Shown here: positions 36,200-45,480 of the stretch, piece by piece
Numbering within the stretch: the first letter of the stretch is position 1
How the letters are laid out: the number at the start of each line of letters is the position of its first letter
Assembly: GCF_014750655.1 (NCBI RefSeq)
Contig: NZ_JABBXD010000001.1
Span: 171,102 to 235,101 of the forward strand
Length of the DNA: 64,000 bases
From: Salinimonas profundi
GTDB lineage: Bacteria > Pseudomonadota > Gammaproteobacteria > Enterobacterales > Alteromonadaceae
Direction of reading: 5' to 3'
Program-made: the position numbers and the translations under genes
The notes under the pieces: generated by a model
The model's database searches: none
Told to the model about the DNA's origin: nothing
The model's input: only the letters and a program-made list of their open reading frames with translations

Positions 36200-38377
36200 T
36201 TATTTTTGTCGCTGGGCCGGTTTTGGCTTGCCACGCTTTTTATCGCGAAACCCTTTGGGCGGTAAGCCGGTATGCTTTGACAGTGCGCGCTCACCACGAC
36301 GCGCTTTTGGTGCCTTGGCACGCTTTTCGTCCCGGGACTCCGGCGGCACGAGATGTTGTGGCCCGCGACCAATCAAATCTTCACGTCCCATTTTTGTAAG
36401 AGCAGCGCGGATCTGCGCAAAGTTTTTCGGATCGTGGTAACGAAGCATTGCTTTGTGCAGCCGGCGGTGAATCTCACCTTTCGCTGAGGGCACATGCTCA
36501 CTGTCTTTTTTGACCTTGCGCAGACTGTTTACTTCTGTGTGATACATGGTTGTTGCTGTTGCCATGGGTGACGGATAGAAGTTCTGCACCTGGTCCAGCT
36601 TAAATTTGTTCTCTTTAAGCCAGATCGCCAGCGCCAGCATATCGTCATCTGTGGTACCGGGGTGCGACGCAATAAAATAGGGAATAAGGTACTGCTTTTT
36701 ACCTGCTTCCTCAGAATACTTATCAAAAAGTTCTTTAAACCGGTAATAACTGCCCATGCCCGGTTTCATCATCTTATCCAGCGGGCCATCTTCGGTATGC
36801 TCAGGTGCAATCTTCAGGTATCCGCCGGTATGGTGCAATGCCAGCTCTTTGACATAGCGGGGGTCTTCCACTGCAAGGTCATACCGAACACCAGAGGCGA
36901 TTAATACCTTTTTGATGCCGGGAAGCTCGCGGGCACGCTTGTACAAGTTAATAGTAGGCGTATGGTCAGTATCCATATGCGCACAAATACTGGGATACAC
37001 ACATGAAGGGCGTTTACAGGTTGCCTCTGCTTTGGCGCTTTTGCAGCGTAAACGGTACATATTCGCCGTCGGCCCGCCTAAATCAGATATTACGCCGGTA
37101 AAACCAGGCACAGTGTCCCGGATAGTTTCAATCTCCCGGATAATGGAATCTTCGGAGCGACTCTGAATAATCCGGCCCTCGTGTTCGGTAATCGAACAGA
37201 AGGTACAACCTCCATAGCAGCCACGCATAATATTGATGCTAAAACGAATCATGTCGTAGGCAGGAATTTTGGCATCACCATAAACAGGGTGGGGGACACG
37301 CTGGTAAGGCAAATCAAACACCGCATCCATTTCGTCCGTTTCCAGCGGCATGGCTGGCGGGTTTATCCAGATGTGTCTGTCACCGTGACGCTGCATCAAC
37401 GCTCTGGCGCAACCAGGGTTAACTTCCTGATGCAAAATACGTGAGGCATGCGCATACAATACCTTATTTTCACGCACCGTCTCAAAGGCAGGCAGTTTGA
37501 CGTAAACATTTTCCCACGGTTTTCTGCGTGTGGCTGGCTGCACCACAATGGGTTGTGCAGCGCTGGCATCCTTAACGCTATCAGCGTTATCTGCTTTATC
37601 ACATTCCGGCTCCATCTGATAAGGGCTGGAGATAGGATCAATTTTTCCGGGTTTATCCAGTGAGGTGGAGTCAACGCCCTGCCATTCGGGTAACGCCTGT
37701 TTCACAATAATGGCGGTGCCCCGAATATTGGTCAGATCGGCGATGTTCTCACCGGCGGCTAAACGATGCGTGACTTCAACCAGCGGGCGTTCTGCGTTAC
37801 CAAAAAACAGCATATCAGCCTTACTGTCAAAGAGTACTGAGCGGCGCACTTTTTCAGACCAGTAATCATAGTGCGCGATGCGGCGCAGGCTTGCCTCGAT
37901 TCCACCCACAATCACCGGCACGCCTTTAAATGCTTCGCGACAGCGCTGAGAATACACCGTAACAGCACGATCCGGCCGTTTGCCACCAACGTTACCCGGC
38001 GTGTACGCATCATCATGGCGTAGCTTTTTATCTGCCGTATACCGGTTTATCATCGAATCCATATTGCCGGCAGTCACACCAAAATACAGGTTGGGCTTTC
38101 CCAGCTTCATAAAATCGTCTTTGCTGGTCCAGTCTGGCTGCGCAATGATACCCACCCGAAATCCATGGGCTTCTAGCACACGACCAATCACCGCCATGCC
38201 GAAGCTGGGATGGTCAACATAGGCATCGCCGGTAACCAGAATAACATCGCAACTGTCCCAGCCCAGTTCATCCATTTCAGCCCGGGACATGGGCAGGAAC
38301 GGGGCAGTGCCCAGACAATGAGGCCAGTATTTTGGATAGGAAAAAAGACCGCGGTCAGCTTTGATGGTGGCTTGCAT
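36200..38377 (-). CDS. ygiQ: YgiQ family radical SAM protein
   Basis: 725 residues from the ATG at 38377, where the product starts [10 protein letters not shown]; the open frame runs 19 codons further but that part does not match the family. A YgiQ N-terminal domain comes first, then the radical SAM cluster motif [16 protein letters not shown] (CxxxCxxC) and the family segments [15 protein letters not shown] and [10 protein letters not shown]. The C-terminal tail is strongly basic. Radical SAM enzymes cleave S-adenosylmethionine with a [4Fe-4S] cluster; the YgiQ substrate is not known to me. The gene is transcribed alone and divergent from the EVE gene. Confidence 0.93.
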   Translation of the reverse strand: MQATIKADRGLFSYPKYWPHCLGTAPFLPMSRAEMDELGWDSCDVILVTGDAYVDHPSFGMAVIGRVLEAHGFRVGIIAQPDWTSKDDFMKLGKPNLYFGVTAGNMDSMINRYTADKKLRHDDAYTPGNVGGKRPDRAVTVYSQRCREAFKGVPVIVGGIEASLRRIAHYDYWSEKVRRSVLFDSKADMLFFGNAERPLVEVTHRLAAGENIADLTNIRGTAIIVKQALPEWQGVDSTSLDKPGKIDPISSPYQMEPECDKADNADSVKDASAAQPIVVQPATRRKPWENVYVKLPAFETVRENKVLYAHASRILHQEVNPGCARALMQRHGDRHIWINPPAMPLETDEMDAVFDLPYQRVPHPVYGDAKIPAYDMIRFSINIMRGCYGGCTFCSITEHEGRIIQSRSEDSIIREIETIRDTVPGFTGVISDLGGPTANMYRLRCKSAKAEATCKRPSCVYPSICAHMDTDHTPTINLYKRARELPGIKKVLIASGVRYDLAVEDPRYVKELALHHTGGYLKIAPEHTEDGPLDKMMKPGMGSYYRFKELFDKYSEEAGKKQYLIPYFIASHPGTTDDDMLALAIWLKENKFKLDQVQNFYPSPMATATTMYHTEVNSLRKVKKDSEHVPSAKGEIHRRLHKAMLRYHDPKNFAQIRAALTKMGREDLIGRGPQHLVPPESRDEKRAKAPKARRGERALSKHTGLPPKGFRDKKRGKPKPAQRQK

Positions 38378-38538
38378 AAAAAAACACAACTGAATAAAAA
38401 ACGGCCGGCATTGTACCACCAGCCTCACTGACATTCACGAATCTTACAAGGAAGTTGGCATTAAACGCGTAAGTTTAATGCGGCGCTGCCAGGGCACAGT
38501 ATGTTATTGTCTGATTTTTAACAGCAATATGTCGTTTT

Positions 38539-39012
38539 ATGGCTTACTGGTTATTTAAAACAGAACCCGATACATTTTCCATTGATGATCTCAGTAACCG
38601 TTCGAATCAAACCGAACCGTGGGATGGGGTAAGAAACTATCAGGCCCGTAACTTTTTACGTGATGATGTAACGGAAGGCGATAGCGTTTTTATCTATCAT
38701 TCCAGTTGTAAAACAGTGGGTATTGCGGGTATCGCAACCATATCCCGCAGTGGCTACGCGGATTCGACACAGTTCAATCCGGAATCGGCTTACTTCGATC
38801 CCAAGTCCACCCCCGAAAATCCCAGATGGTTTTGTGTTGATGTGACGTTTAAGGAAAAGTTTGCGCGGATGCTTTCCCTGAAGCAAATAAAGTCGATGCC
38901 TCAGATTACCACGCTGGCATTAGTCAAAAAAGGCAGTCGCCTGTCTGTGATGCCGGTTAATGAAAATGAATGGGAAATACTGTGCCGTGCTGCCCGGGAG
39001 TCCAAAGCCTGA
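38539..39012 (+). CDS. EVE domain protein
   Basis: 157 residues, a single full-length EVE domain. Family landmarks are YWLFKTEPDTFSIDDL, WDGVRNYQARNFLRD and GDSVFIYHSSC. EVE domains are PUA-like modules proposed to recognise modified bases in DNA or RNA, so a nucleic-acid quality-control or modified-nucleotide role is possible. The stop TGA overlaps the start of the next gene by one base (TGATG), so the two are translationally coupled. A third small gene follows 14 bp later. Confidence 0.92.
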   Translation: MAYWLFKTEPDTFSIDDLSNRSNQTEPWDGVRNYQARNFLRDDVTEGDSVFIYHSSCKTVGIAGIATISRSGYADSTQFNPESAYFDPKSTPENPRWFCVDVTFKEKFARMLSLKQIKSMPQITTLALVKKGSRLSVMPVNENEWEILCRAARESKA

Positions 39013-39578
39013 TGCCTGTGTTACCAGAACAAGATGCGCTGTTAATGTCAGAACAGACGCTCAGACAGGACATATTCAGAATGGCCTGTTTGCGGGCAGT
39101 GGCTTCACTGGAGCTGCCTGACGCTATGATTGGCGCAGGATTTATCAGAAATATGATTTGGGATGCATTACATCAGTACAGTGTGGCGAGCCCGCTTAAT
39201 GACATTGATGTTGTTTATTTTGATAAAGCGGATACGTCCCGCGCGACTGAACAGGACTATGAACAACGCCTGGCAGCCATGTATCCGGCTGCAAACTGGG
39301 AAGTACGCAATCAGGCGCGCATGCACACTTGTCATAACGATGTAGCATACCAGGATACCAGCGACGGCATCAGGCGCTGGGTGGAGCTGCCAACCTGCGT
39401 GGGCGTTAAGCTTTGCGGTGATCAGTTGAGGTGGTTTGCCCCTTACGGACTGCGTGAAAACTGGAAAGGAGAAATCCGGATTAATCCTGAGTTTCCCCGC
39501 CCGGCAGTATTTACTCAGCGAGTGGCAAAGAAAGACTGGCTATCCCGGTGGCCGCATTTAACTGTTGTACAGCCTTAA
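39012..39578 (+). CDS. Nucleotidyltransferase family protein (NTP_transf_6/COG3575-like)
   Basis: 188 residues from ATG 39012, which overlaps the EVE stop codon; an open frame upstream to 38970 lies inside the EVE gene and is not used. The core motif GAGFIRNMIWDAL followed by NDIDVVYFDK carries the acidic pair of a nucleotidyltransferase fold. A basic region with VGVKL and LRENWKGEIRIN follows. The family is predicted, not proven, to transfer nucleotides. Coupling to an EVE protein suggests a common substrate, perhaps a modified nucleotide or RNA. Confidence 0.85.
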   Translation: MPVLPEQDALLMSEQTLRQDIFRMACLRAVASLELPDAMIGAGFIRNMIWDALHQYSVASPLNDIDVVYFDKADTSRATEQDYEQRLAAMYPAANWEVRNQARMHTCHNDVAYQDTSDGIRRWVELPTCVGVKLCGDQLRWFAPYGLRENWKGEIRINPEFPRPAVFTQRVAKKDWLSRWPHLTVVQP

Positions 39579-39592
39579 AAGGAATAGGGGAA

Positions 39593-39892
39593 ATGGATAA
39601 AAATGCTTTTATGGATTATTGCCAGAAAGAGTTGTTAGCCGTTTATTGTGCTAAAAAGGCGGGTAATGAAGACAAAATCAGAATGTCGCGACTGGAGGGC
39701 GTTATTCACGCCGGTCAGATGCTGGAAGTGCTGGATAAGCAAGCCGCCGGCACAATAATAGATAATGCCCACGTACAGGTGTTTGGTTATACTCGAGAGG
39801 TGCGGGACAACAAAAAAGCCAAGCTGAACGCGCTCAAAGACGGCGATTCGGATCACTATTACGAAACGCCGGCGTATTTAAGACTGCGTTAA
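39593..39892 (+). CDS. Small conserved-looking protein of unknown function
   Basis: 99 residues from ATG 39593, with AGGGG upstream. The product is highly charged and predicted mostly alpha-helical (MDYCQKELLAVYCAKKAGNEDKIRMSRLEGVIHAG), without signal peptide or membrane segment. I do not recognise the family. It lies 14 bp after the nucleotidyltransferase gene and probably belongs to the same three-gene operon. Its stop overlaps the ExoD stop by four bases, convergent. Confidence 0.65.
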   Translation: MDKNAFMDYCQKELLAVYCAKKAGNEDKIRMSRLEGVIHAGQMLEVLDKQAAGTIIDNAHVQVFGYTREVRDNKKAKLNALKDGDSDHYYETPAYLRLR

Positions 39893-40473
39893 TCCTGCAT
39901 CATACCAATGGCTTTATAAAGCAGGTAGCCGGTACCGGACTGCAGTATTAAACCAATTGTCACCACCAGTCCATCACGGTTGGTAATGCCGATAGCCGTT
40001 ACGCATAACGCAAACGCGGGCAGCGCTGCTGCCAGTGGCATAGCCTCCAGTGGAATCATGCACAACGCCACGACACCGCTGTAAAAAGCGATAAAGTTTT
40101 TTGCCGGTGCCTGCGCCAATTGCGTGAAGCGTGGCGTAAACCAGGATTCGATTTGCTCAATGTAAGGGCGGGCCTTGTCTGTCGCTTTTTCCAGTTTGTC
40201 ATGGGAGATAGAACGGTTCTTTAAACCCGAAGGCAGCCACGGATGATCCCGTCCGCTGGCAATCTGAATACAAATCAGAAAAAGGGTTATACCGCAAATG
40301 GAGGGGACACCGGGAATGGCGCCGGTGGGCAGCAGGGCAATGAGCGCAGGAATCAGGATAAGAGGACCAAAACCACGCTCCTGAAAAATCGCAACTACAT
40401 CATTGACGGTAACCTCATCTTTTGTATCGTCAACCAGCTTATCCAGCAAATCCATGATTCTTTCCTGACTCAT
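39889..40473 (-). CDS. ExoD family membrane protein
   Basis: 194 residues. The cytoplasmic N terminus carries the family opening VNDVVAIFQERGFGPLILIPALIALLP, then PGVPSICGITLFLICIQ, and four or five membrane helices. ExoD was first described as needed for exopolysaccharide synthesis and alkaline tolerance in Rhizobium. In other bacteria its role is unclear. It is transcribed alone toward the EVE operon, with a 4-bp overlap of the convergent stop codons. Confidence 0.86.
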   Translation of the reverse strand: MSQERIMDLLDKLVDDTKDEVTVNDVVAIFQERGFGPLILIPALIALLPTGAIPGVPSICGITLFLICIQIASGRDHPWLPSGLKNRSISHDKLEKATDKARPYIEQIESWFTPRFTQLAQAPAKNFIAFYSGVVALCMIPLEAMPLAAALPAFALCVTAIGITNRDGLVVTIGLILQSGTGYLLYKAIGMMQD

Positions 40474-40690
40474 TACAGCCTTATTATTGATGTATTATGC
40501 ATATTAATTACTTGTAATGTGATTGATTGGTTCGTTTTAGGCAGGCATGGATTGTCATTACGCTAAAGTGTCAGCGTCGTTTAAATCATTGCAGATATCC
40601 TTGTCAGGAGATGACGAGTCCTGTGAAAGGCCGCAGAAAAAGACGCGATGAAAAAAGCGCCAGGGGTAATGGATAGCATTTACAGCAAAG

Positions 40691-40725
40691 AAGAAAAGCG
40701 TGCCCTTCGCCTTCGGAAGGGCACG
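40691..40725 (-). terminator. Terminator of the exported protein gene at 40735
   Basis: The perfect 10-bp stem CGTGCCCTTC / GAAGGGCACG (40699-40708 and 40716-40725) reads on the minus strand into a pyrimidine-rich CTTTTCTT (complement of 40691-40698). It begins ten bases past the stop codon. Confidence 0.78.
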
Positions 40726-40734
40726 GCAGTGTCA

Positions 40735-41511
40735 TTATTCCATCAGGTCGCGGCGAAGCGCCCAGACGTTATAACTGATTTCCTCGAAATGGCTTCCCCA
40801 GCTTTCCAGCAGCGCCATGGCATCTTCTTCATTGCCCATGTGCTCGGATAAAAGCTCGGCAAACTCTTGTTCCGGAGGGGCCATGGCACTCCAGTCTTTA
40901 TAGGGAACGGCCAGCGTGAGCTCTCCGCGTCCGGCGACTGAGTGAGAAAAGCCCCAGTTATAAGGCCAGTCCTGTGCTTTGGCTGCATCGGCCATTTTTT
41001 TCATGTCTTCTTTAATGGCACGGCGATGTCCTGCTTTTGGAGTGTATGTAGTCACGCCAACATAGTTGAATTCTACGCCGGGGCCCCAGTGGCTGTTCTC
41101 ATCATCTTCGATTGACAGGTAGTGATGATAATGATCGACATATTGGTCTGCCGTTTTCTGCCAGTGATCAGTAATCCCTTCTTTCATTGCCCAGTCACGA
41201 TAACTGTCCATATCTTTCCAGGTAAACCCGCCGGCTCTGACCCCGATACGATCAAGCTTATGACCGAAAACAGGGGTGTAAAAATACCACTCACGGGGAT
41301 CCTCTTTAGATCGTCTGAACTTGACGTGTTCACGCATCGCCTGCTCAAGTTCCTCCATTTTTCCCGCTTTTGGCACCATAATCCACATTTCTGCCAGCAT
41401 TTCTTGTTTGCTCTCTTTGCTCTCATGCTCATCAGCGACGACGTTTGCTGACCACAGGCAAAAGAGCAGAAGCGCTGCTACTGAACCTATACTTATTTTC
41501 ATTTTGTTCAT
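40735..41511 (-). CDS. Exported protein of unknown function with two similar halves
   Basis: 258 residues from ATG 41511, chosen because GGAGA lies seven bases upstream and a signal peptide then begins the product (cleavage near VVA-DEH, residue about 26). The mature part shows two segments with the same pattern: AEMWIMVPKAGKMEELEQAM and, about 125 residues later, VGVTTYTPKAGHRRAIKEDM, each followed by a FTWKDMDSYRDW- or VPYKDWSAM-like phrase. This suggests two copies of an alpha+beta (ferredoxin-like/ABM-type) domain. No catalytic residues can be named. The gene is monocistronic with a strong terminator. Confidence 0.75.
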   Translation of the reverse strand: MNKMKISIGSVAALLLFCLWSANVVADEHESKESKQEMLAEMWIMVPKAGKMEELEQAMREHVKFRRSKEDPREWYFYTPVFGHKLDRIGVRAGGFTWKDMDSYRDWAMKEGITDHWQKTADQYVDHYHHYLSIEDDENSHWGPGVEFNYVGVTTYTPKAGHRRAIKEDMKKMADAAKAQDWPYNWGFSHSVAGRGELTLAVPYKDWSAMAPPEQEFAELLSEHMGNEEDAMALLESWGSHFEEISYNVWALRRDLME

Positions 41512-41999
41512 GGTTGTCTCCAATTTAATTGCTTCACAATCAAACGAGTCCAAAACCACAGTAACTGAGCTTACAACTGCTCGTTATTAAAGAACCCAAA
41601 AACATTCAGTGAATTAATAGCTTAGACGTGTGAGCCTGCATCTGCACAGGTTTATATAAAATTTATCTAAAAAACAAAGTGGAAGTCTGTCACAGGTATA
41701 AAGTGTCAGTAACGCACTAGTATTTTCAATCTGTTTTGTTTTCATCAGATTGTAATTAAAGACTTCCGGAGCTCGGCGGTAACTTACAGAATTTTTTACC
41801 CAATTTCGTCATAAGTGATATAGATTATGGGTATCAGGCAGTGCGCCTTACCAGTCAAAGTATGCATGTGGATTCAATCATACAGAGGCGTTTTTTAGCA
41901 CTAACAGCAGAAAGTGACGGCAAATGCCGTCACAAAGTGAAATTCACCAACAACAGTACGTGTGGATAGGATAGTCAGAGACTTCAGGTAAAGAGCAAC
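41512..41999. other. 488-bp gap, AT-rich, with a perfect hairpin at 41914-41933
   Basis: No convincing gene lies here. It must hold the divergent promoters of the exported protein and the RDD gene. The stem GTGACGGCA / TGCCGTCAC (41914-41922 and 41925-41933) lies 66 bp before the RDD start without a T run, and could be a protein-binding site. The middle (about 41640-41700) is AT-rich. Confidence 0.4.
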
Positions 42000-43184
42000 A
42001 TGGATAGGCACGATACGCAATTAAGCAGTCATGGCCAGATAATGACGGATAAACAAATCCGCGATGTGGTTACACCCTATGAATTTGGCGTGTCTGAGAT
42101 GATTATCGGCACACCGCTGGCCAGGCCTTTCAGACGTGGGCTGGCGCTGCTTATAGACCTGATTCTGGTTGTTATGCTTACTCACTTACCTTCAATCATT
42201 CTGGCGTCAGTCGGCGTGATTTTTTTCTGGCGGGCAGGGAAGAAGAAAAATACTCCGGCGCGCTTCATATGGCTTCGCAGGATTCTCAAGGGAATATCTG
42301 CCATTCTGCTGTTTGGGATCCTGATTGCTGTATTTGATAATGCCAATGAGCCTGATGATGCGCAGTTTGCAAATCGGAATTCCGGCGAGAATATTCTAAA
42401 AGGGATACAGTTGATAGAAATCGGGTCCGCGGTGATGAAAATGTCCTCTGACATAGCGAAACTGGAGACGGCTATACAACAGTCGCGCTGCAGTGCCATG
42501 GATTGCTGGGAAGATTACCTTTCAGAACTTTCAGACGACATAGGGCATATCCCGATACCACCGAACGTTCTTGAGGAGCTTACCAGCAAACTGGCACCTG
42601 CTATGACGCGAACCCTTGATGATACGCAGCAACAAGCATTGTTGCAGACATTTACGGGCAGTTTGAATGTCATCTCTGAAAAGCGCGCTGGTGAAAAGGA
42701 TGCACAGGAATTGCCAGTGCCTTCCTCCGAGCCATCTACCGATAACAGCGCGACCTTCAATGTGACACCTTTAGCCATCCCGGTGCATGAAAGTGGCACG
42801 CCGAGTCTGCTGGCATGGGTGCAGGGTGTTCTGGAAGATTTGGGTATTGGTTTTGGCTGGGCGGCGCTTTACTTTACCGCCGTCACAGTCTGGATGAATG
42901 GTCAGACGCCGGGCAAGTGGATGCTCAGACTCAAAGTTATCAAGCTGGATGGAACACCGATGACACTATGGCAAAGTTTTGGACGTTACGGCGGGTATGG
43001 CGCCGGTCTTGCCACCGGACTGCTGGGCTTTATGCAAATTTTCTGGGAGCCCAACCGACAGGCTATTCAGGATAAAATCTCAGAAACGCTGGTCATTCAG
43101 CTTGGTGTGCCAAAACTGGATGTGCAGGCAATCAGACGTTACCGTGATAAAGACGCCGAAACCAATGATGAGCACCTGATTTAG
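42000..43184 (+). CDS. RDD family membrane protein
   Basis: 394 residues. Membrane segments appear around residues 48-90 (FRRGLALLIDLILVVMLTHL, the RDD motif region) and 95-115. A soluble or periplasmic insert of about 150 residues rich in Ser/Asp and helices separates them from the C-terminal membrane part, which carries NGQTPGKWMLRLKVIKLDG and DKISETLVIQ as in other RDD proteins. The insertion of the soluble domain into an RDD protein is unusual. RDD proteins are linked to ion or osmolyte transport, but the role here is unknown. Convergent with the binding-protein gene. Confidence 0.85.
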   Translation: MDRHDTQLSSHGQIMTDKQIRDVVTPYEFGVSEMIIGTPLARPFRRGLALLIDLILVVMLTHLPSIILASVGVIFFWRAGKKKNTPARFIWLRRILKGISAILLFGILIAVFDNANEPDDAQFANRNSGENILKGIQLIEIGSAVMKMSSDIAKLETAIQQSRCSAMDCWEDYLSELSDDIGHIPIPPNVLEELTSKLAPAMTRTLDDTQQQALLQTFTGSLNVISEKRAGEKDAQELPVPSSEPSTDNSATFNVTPLAIPVHESGTPSLLAWVQGVLEDLGIGFGWAALYFTAVTVWMNGQTPGKWMLRLKVIKLDGTPMTLWQSFGRYGGYGAGLATGLLGFMQIFWEPNRQAIQDKISETLVIQLGVPKLDVQAIRRYRDKDAETNDEHLI

Positions 43185-43205
43185 TTGCAATCGTCCAGAT
43201 GAAAG

Positions 43206-43260
43206 GCCGGATAAAGTTATCCGGCACAGTGCTCACCAGAGCGACATCACCATAGTGAGC
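43206..43260. terminator. Convergent hairpins between RDD and binding-protein genes
   Basis: The stem GCCGGATAA / TTATCCGGC (43206-43214 and 43217-43225) and a second pair GCTCAC / GTGAGC (43231-43236 and 43255-43260) fill the 79-bp gap. Neither has a T run on either strand, so their role as terminators is tentative. Confidence 0.4.
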
Positions 43261-43263
43261 CTG

Positions 43264-44148
43264 TTAGTCTGGCTCATTGAGCAGTGGCGAACGGTATTTT
43301 TGAAGCGTCTCCGGTAGCATAGGGTTTTGCAGGTGAAAAACCTTGCGATCGGTTAAATTTAAACGCTCAATGAGATTGCCTGTTGCTTCATCAAACAGGC
43401 GTTGCGCTTCACCACTTTGCTCCACCGCCTCTAGTCCCTCCCGCAGTCGCTCGGCTAAGGCTGGTTTTTCAGGGTTTACATAAAATACCAGTGCAAAGGG
43501 GTAATAAAGTAACGTAGTTGGCTCAATACTGAACATCTCGTACTTTTCCGCACGACTTTCAAACGCCTGCTCTATTTCGTTGGCGCCAAGGGCCACATAA
43601 TCAAACTTTTTAGCCGCGAGTAAATCGAAAATCTCATCAAATGTACCACCTTCTACCACGTTGTAACCATTATGACGAAACAGCTCTGCATCTGCCCAGC
43701 CGTCCGGGATACCGATACTCAGTTGTTTGAATGCCGCTTCGGTTTGAATATTGTCAAACCGGGGTAAATCCTGCTTTCTGACGATTAACAACCTGTGACC
43801 CAGCAACCCCTTCATCAGTGGCTGCGCAACCACAATTTTGTCTTTATTCCTGAGTTTCGGATTGCCTGCGACCGTCACAAACACGTCCGTATTTTGGTCA
43901 GTGAATACGTCTGACTCTTCACGGTTGGTAAGCGTCTCTGTATTTTCACTAACCGCAAACGGGCCATGCGCTTTTACTGTTGCGTTTAGCACTGCATCAA
44001 GCAACTTACGCTCATACACTTGCCTGACCTGTGTTTTATTACCATTCCAGAACGCAATGGTTTGCTGTGTGTCAGCAAAAGCACCACCCGTTAGCAGTGT
44101 CAGCGTCAGCCCGGCTAGTCCAAGCCGTTTTATCATTTTTTCAATCAT
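43264..44148 (-). CDS. Periplasmic solute-binding protein (SBP_bac_3-like)
   Basis: 294 residues from ATG 44148, preceded by a weak Shine-Dalgarno sequence; the frame is open 12 codons further. A signal peptide (cleavage after AFA-DTQ, about residue 26) is followed by a bilobed binding-protein pattern: TIAFWNGNK, then LSIGIPDGWADAELFRHNGYNV and the hinge segment FDYVALGANEIEQAF. The lobes resemble amino-acid-binding proteins. There is no ABC permease or ATPase next to it, so it may be an orphan sensor or scavenging protein. It lies 130 bp downstream of the isoaspartyl dipeptidase on the same strand but its link to that pathway is unproven. Confidence 0.78.
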   Translation of the reverse strand: MIEKMIKRLGLAGLTLTLLTGGAFADTQQTIAFWNGNKTQVRQVYERKLLDAVLNATVKAHGPFAVSENTETLTNREESDVFTDQNTDVFVTVAGNPKLRNKDKIVVAQPLMKGLLGHRLLIVRKQDLPRFDNIQTEAAFKQLSIGIPDGWADAELFRHNGYNVVEGGTFDEIFDLLAAKKFDYVALGANEIEQAFESRAEKYEMFSIEPTTLLYYPFALVFYVNPEKPALAERLREGLEAVEQSGEAQRLFDEATGNLIERLNLTDRKVFHLQNPMLPETLQKYRSPLLNEPD

Positions 44149-44277
44149 AGCGTCAGATCTGTTTATTTGTGAACAAAGCATCAAAGACTATCACATTCCG
44201 GGCAGGCTGCATGTTGTGAAATGAGCTGATTCATGGCGCACCGCCATAATGACTATTTCGGGTGTGCACCGCGACGC

Positions 44278-45468
44278 TTATTCAGAAACCGCGATAGCCG
44301 CTTTCTCAAACCGCCCCAGAACCAGTGGTTTGCCATCGCTGACCATGTGCTGTCCATTACAAAACACATGTTTTAACTGTAATGAGTCGGCATCCAATAA
44401 CAGTAGGTCAGCATCTGCATTTTCTACTAAGCGGCCTTTTTGAATTCCCAGCACATCAGCCGGATTTGAGGTGATGGCCATTAGCGCCTGTTCCAGTGGC
44501 ACATTGTGCTGCTGAACCGCCTCTGTAAATGCTGTAAACAGTGACGATTCGTGGCCCACTTCAAGGCCGATGAGATTGTTTTGTTCGTCAAATACCGGCA
44601 GGCTGGCGTGCCCGTCTGAGCTCATTGTCAGCCTGCTGGCCATGACACCTGCTCGTAACGAATAGGCCAGGGCGCGCGCTGCACTGTATTCACCATGTGC
44701 AAGATCATATTCAGTGGTGCTGGTGGTAAAATCAATGGTGCCACCGGCCGTTGCGAACCGTATTCCCGCGTCTAGCAGCGCCTTATTCCGGTTTATGTGT
44801 GTAGGATAGAAGCGATTCAACGGTACATCGAAGTTATCGGCCACTTGATGTAAAAGGGAAAGGTGCGTATCGGCCGGCCCGACATGAATACTCACCGGCG
44901 CTCGCTTTTTACTAAGCATGCCGGCCACACGTGCGTGTGATGCCAGTGTAGCCAGCTGTTCAGCGTCTGGCTGTGAACTTCTGTGATCACTGATTGCTAC
45001 TTCACCCACACCAATCATCTCTTCAATAAACATAATGTCGTGCTCTACCGACTGACTAAGCGTAGGCGTCGGGAAATGATAAGAACCGGTGTAACAAAAA
45101 GCGTTTAACCCTTCTTCCTTCAAACCTTTTGCTTTGGCAACGAGGTTGGTATGTGTTCTGCCCACTGCATCGGTGCCAAGTGCACCAACTACCGTGGTTA
45201 TGCCCGCCAGTGTCGCATCGCTTAGCTGCATTTCCGGCGTTCGGCTGGCAAATCCATCCTCGCCACCGCCACCACAGATATGTACCAGTGAATCGACAAA
45301 TCCGGGCGTAATAATACAGCCGGTACCATCAAGATGACGCACAGAAACAGAGGTTTCGAGCATGAGATCTTTTTCTATCGCTACAATTTTTGTCCCGGCA
45401 ATTAGGACATCGCACTGGCCCAGCGGCTCGGGTGAGTAAACGTGCGCATTTTTTATAAGTGTCAGCAT
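44278..45468 (-). CDS. iadA: Isoaspartyl dipeptidase (IadA-type amidohydrolase) with altered metal motif
   Basis: 396 residues, full length. It follows E. coli IadA along its whole length: GTGCIITPGFVD, GGGGEDGF, TTVVGALGTDA, ISDHRSS, PTHINRNKAL, GTIDFTTS and SSDGHASLP are all present. The enzyme splits beta-Asp-X dipeptides, including the beta-Asp-Arg released from cyanophycin. The first metal motif reads DSLVH, whereas IadA and the amidohydrolase superfamily have D-x-H-x-H, so the first His is Leu. It may be a specialised variant or have reduced activity. It lies 12 bp after the permease gene on the same strand, in a locus with a cyanophycinase. Confidence 0.88.
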   Translation of the reverse strand: MLTLIKNAHVYSPEPLGQCDVLIAGTKIVAIEKDLMLETSVSVRHLDGTGCIITPGFVDSLVHICGGGGEDGFASRTPEMQLSDATLAGITTVVGALGTDAVGRTHTNLVAKAKGLKEEGLNAFCYTGSYHFPTPTLSQSVEHDIMFIEEMIGVGEVAISDHRSSQPDAEQLATLASHARVAGMLSKKRAPVSIHVGPADTHLSLLHQVADNFDVPLNRFYPTHINRNKALLDAGIRFATAGGTIDFTTSTTEYDLAHGEYSAARALAYSLRAGVMASRLTMSSDGHASLPVFDEQNNLIGLEVGHESSLFTAFTEAVQQHNVPLEQALMAITSNPADVLGIQKGRLVENADADLLLLDADSLQLKHVFCNGQHMVSDGKPLVLGRFEKAAIAVSE

Positions 45469-45480
45469 AATGAGAATATT

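Noticed and set aside
40648..40851. 67-residue ORF on the plus strand
   Set aside because: It overlaps the terminator and the 3' end of the minus-strand exported protein and shows no family motif.
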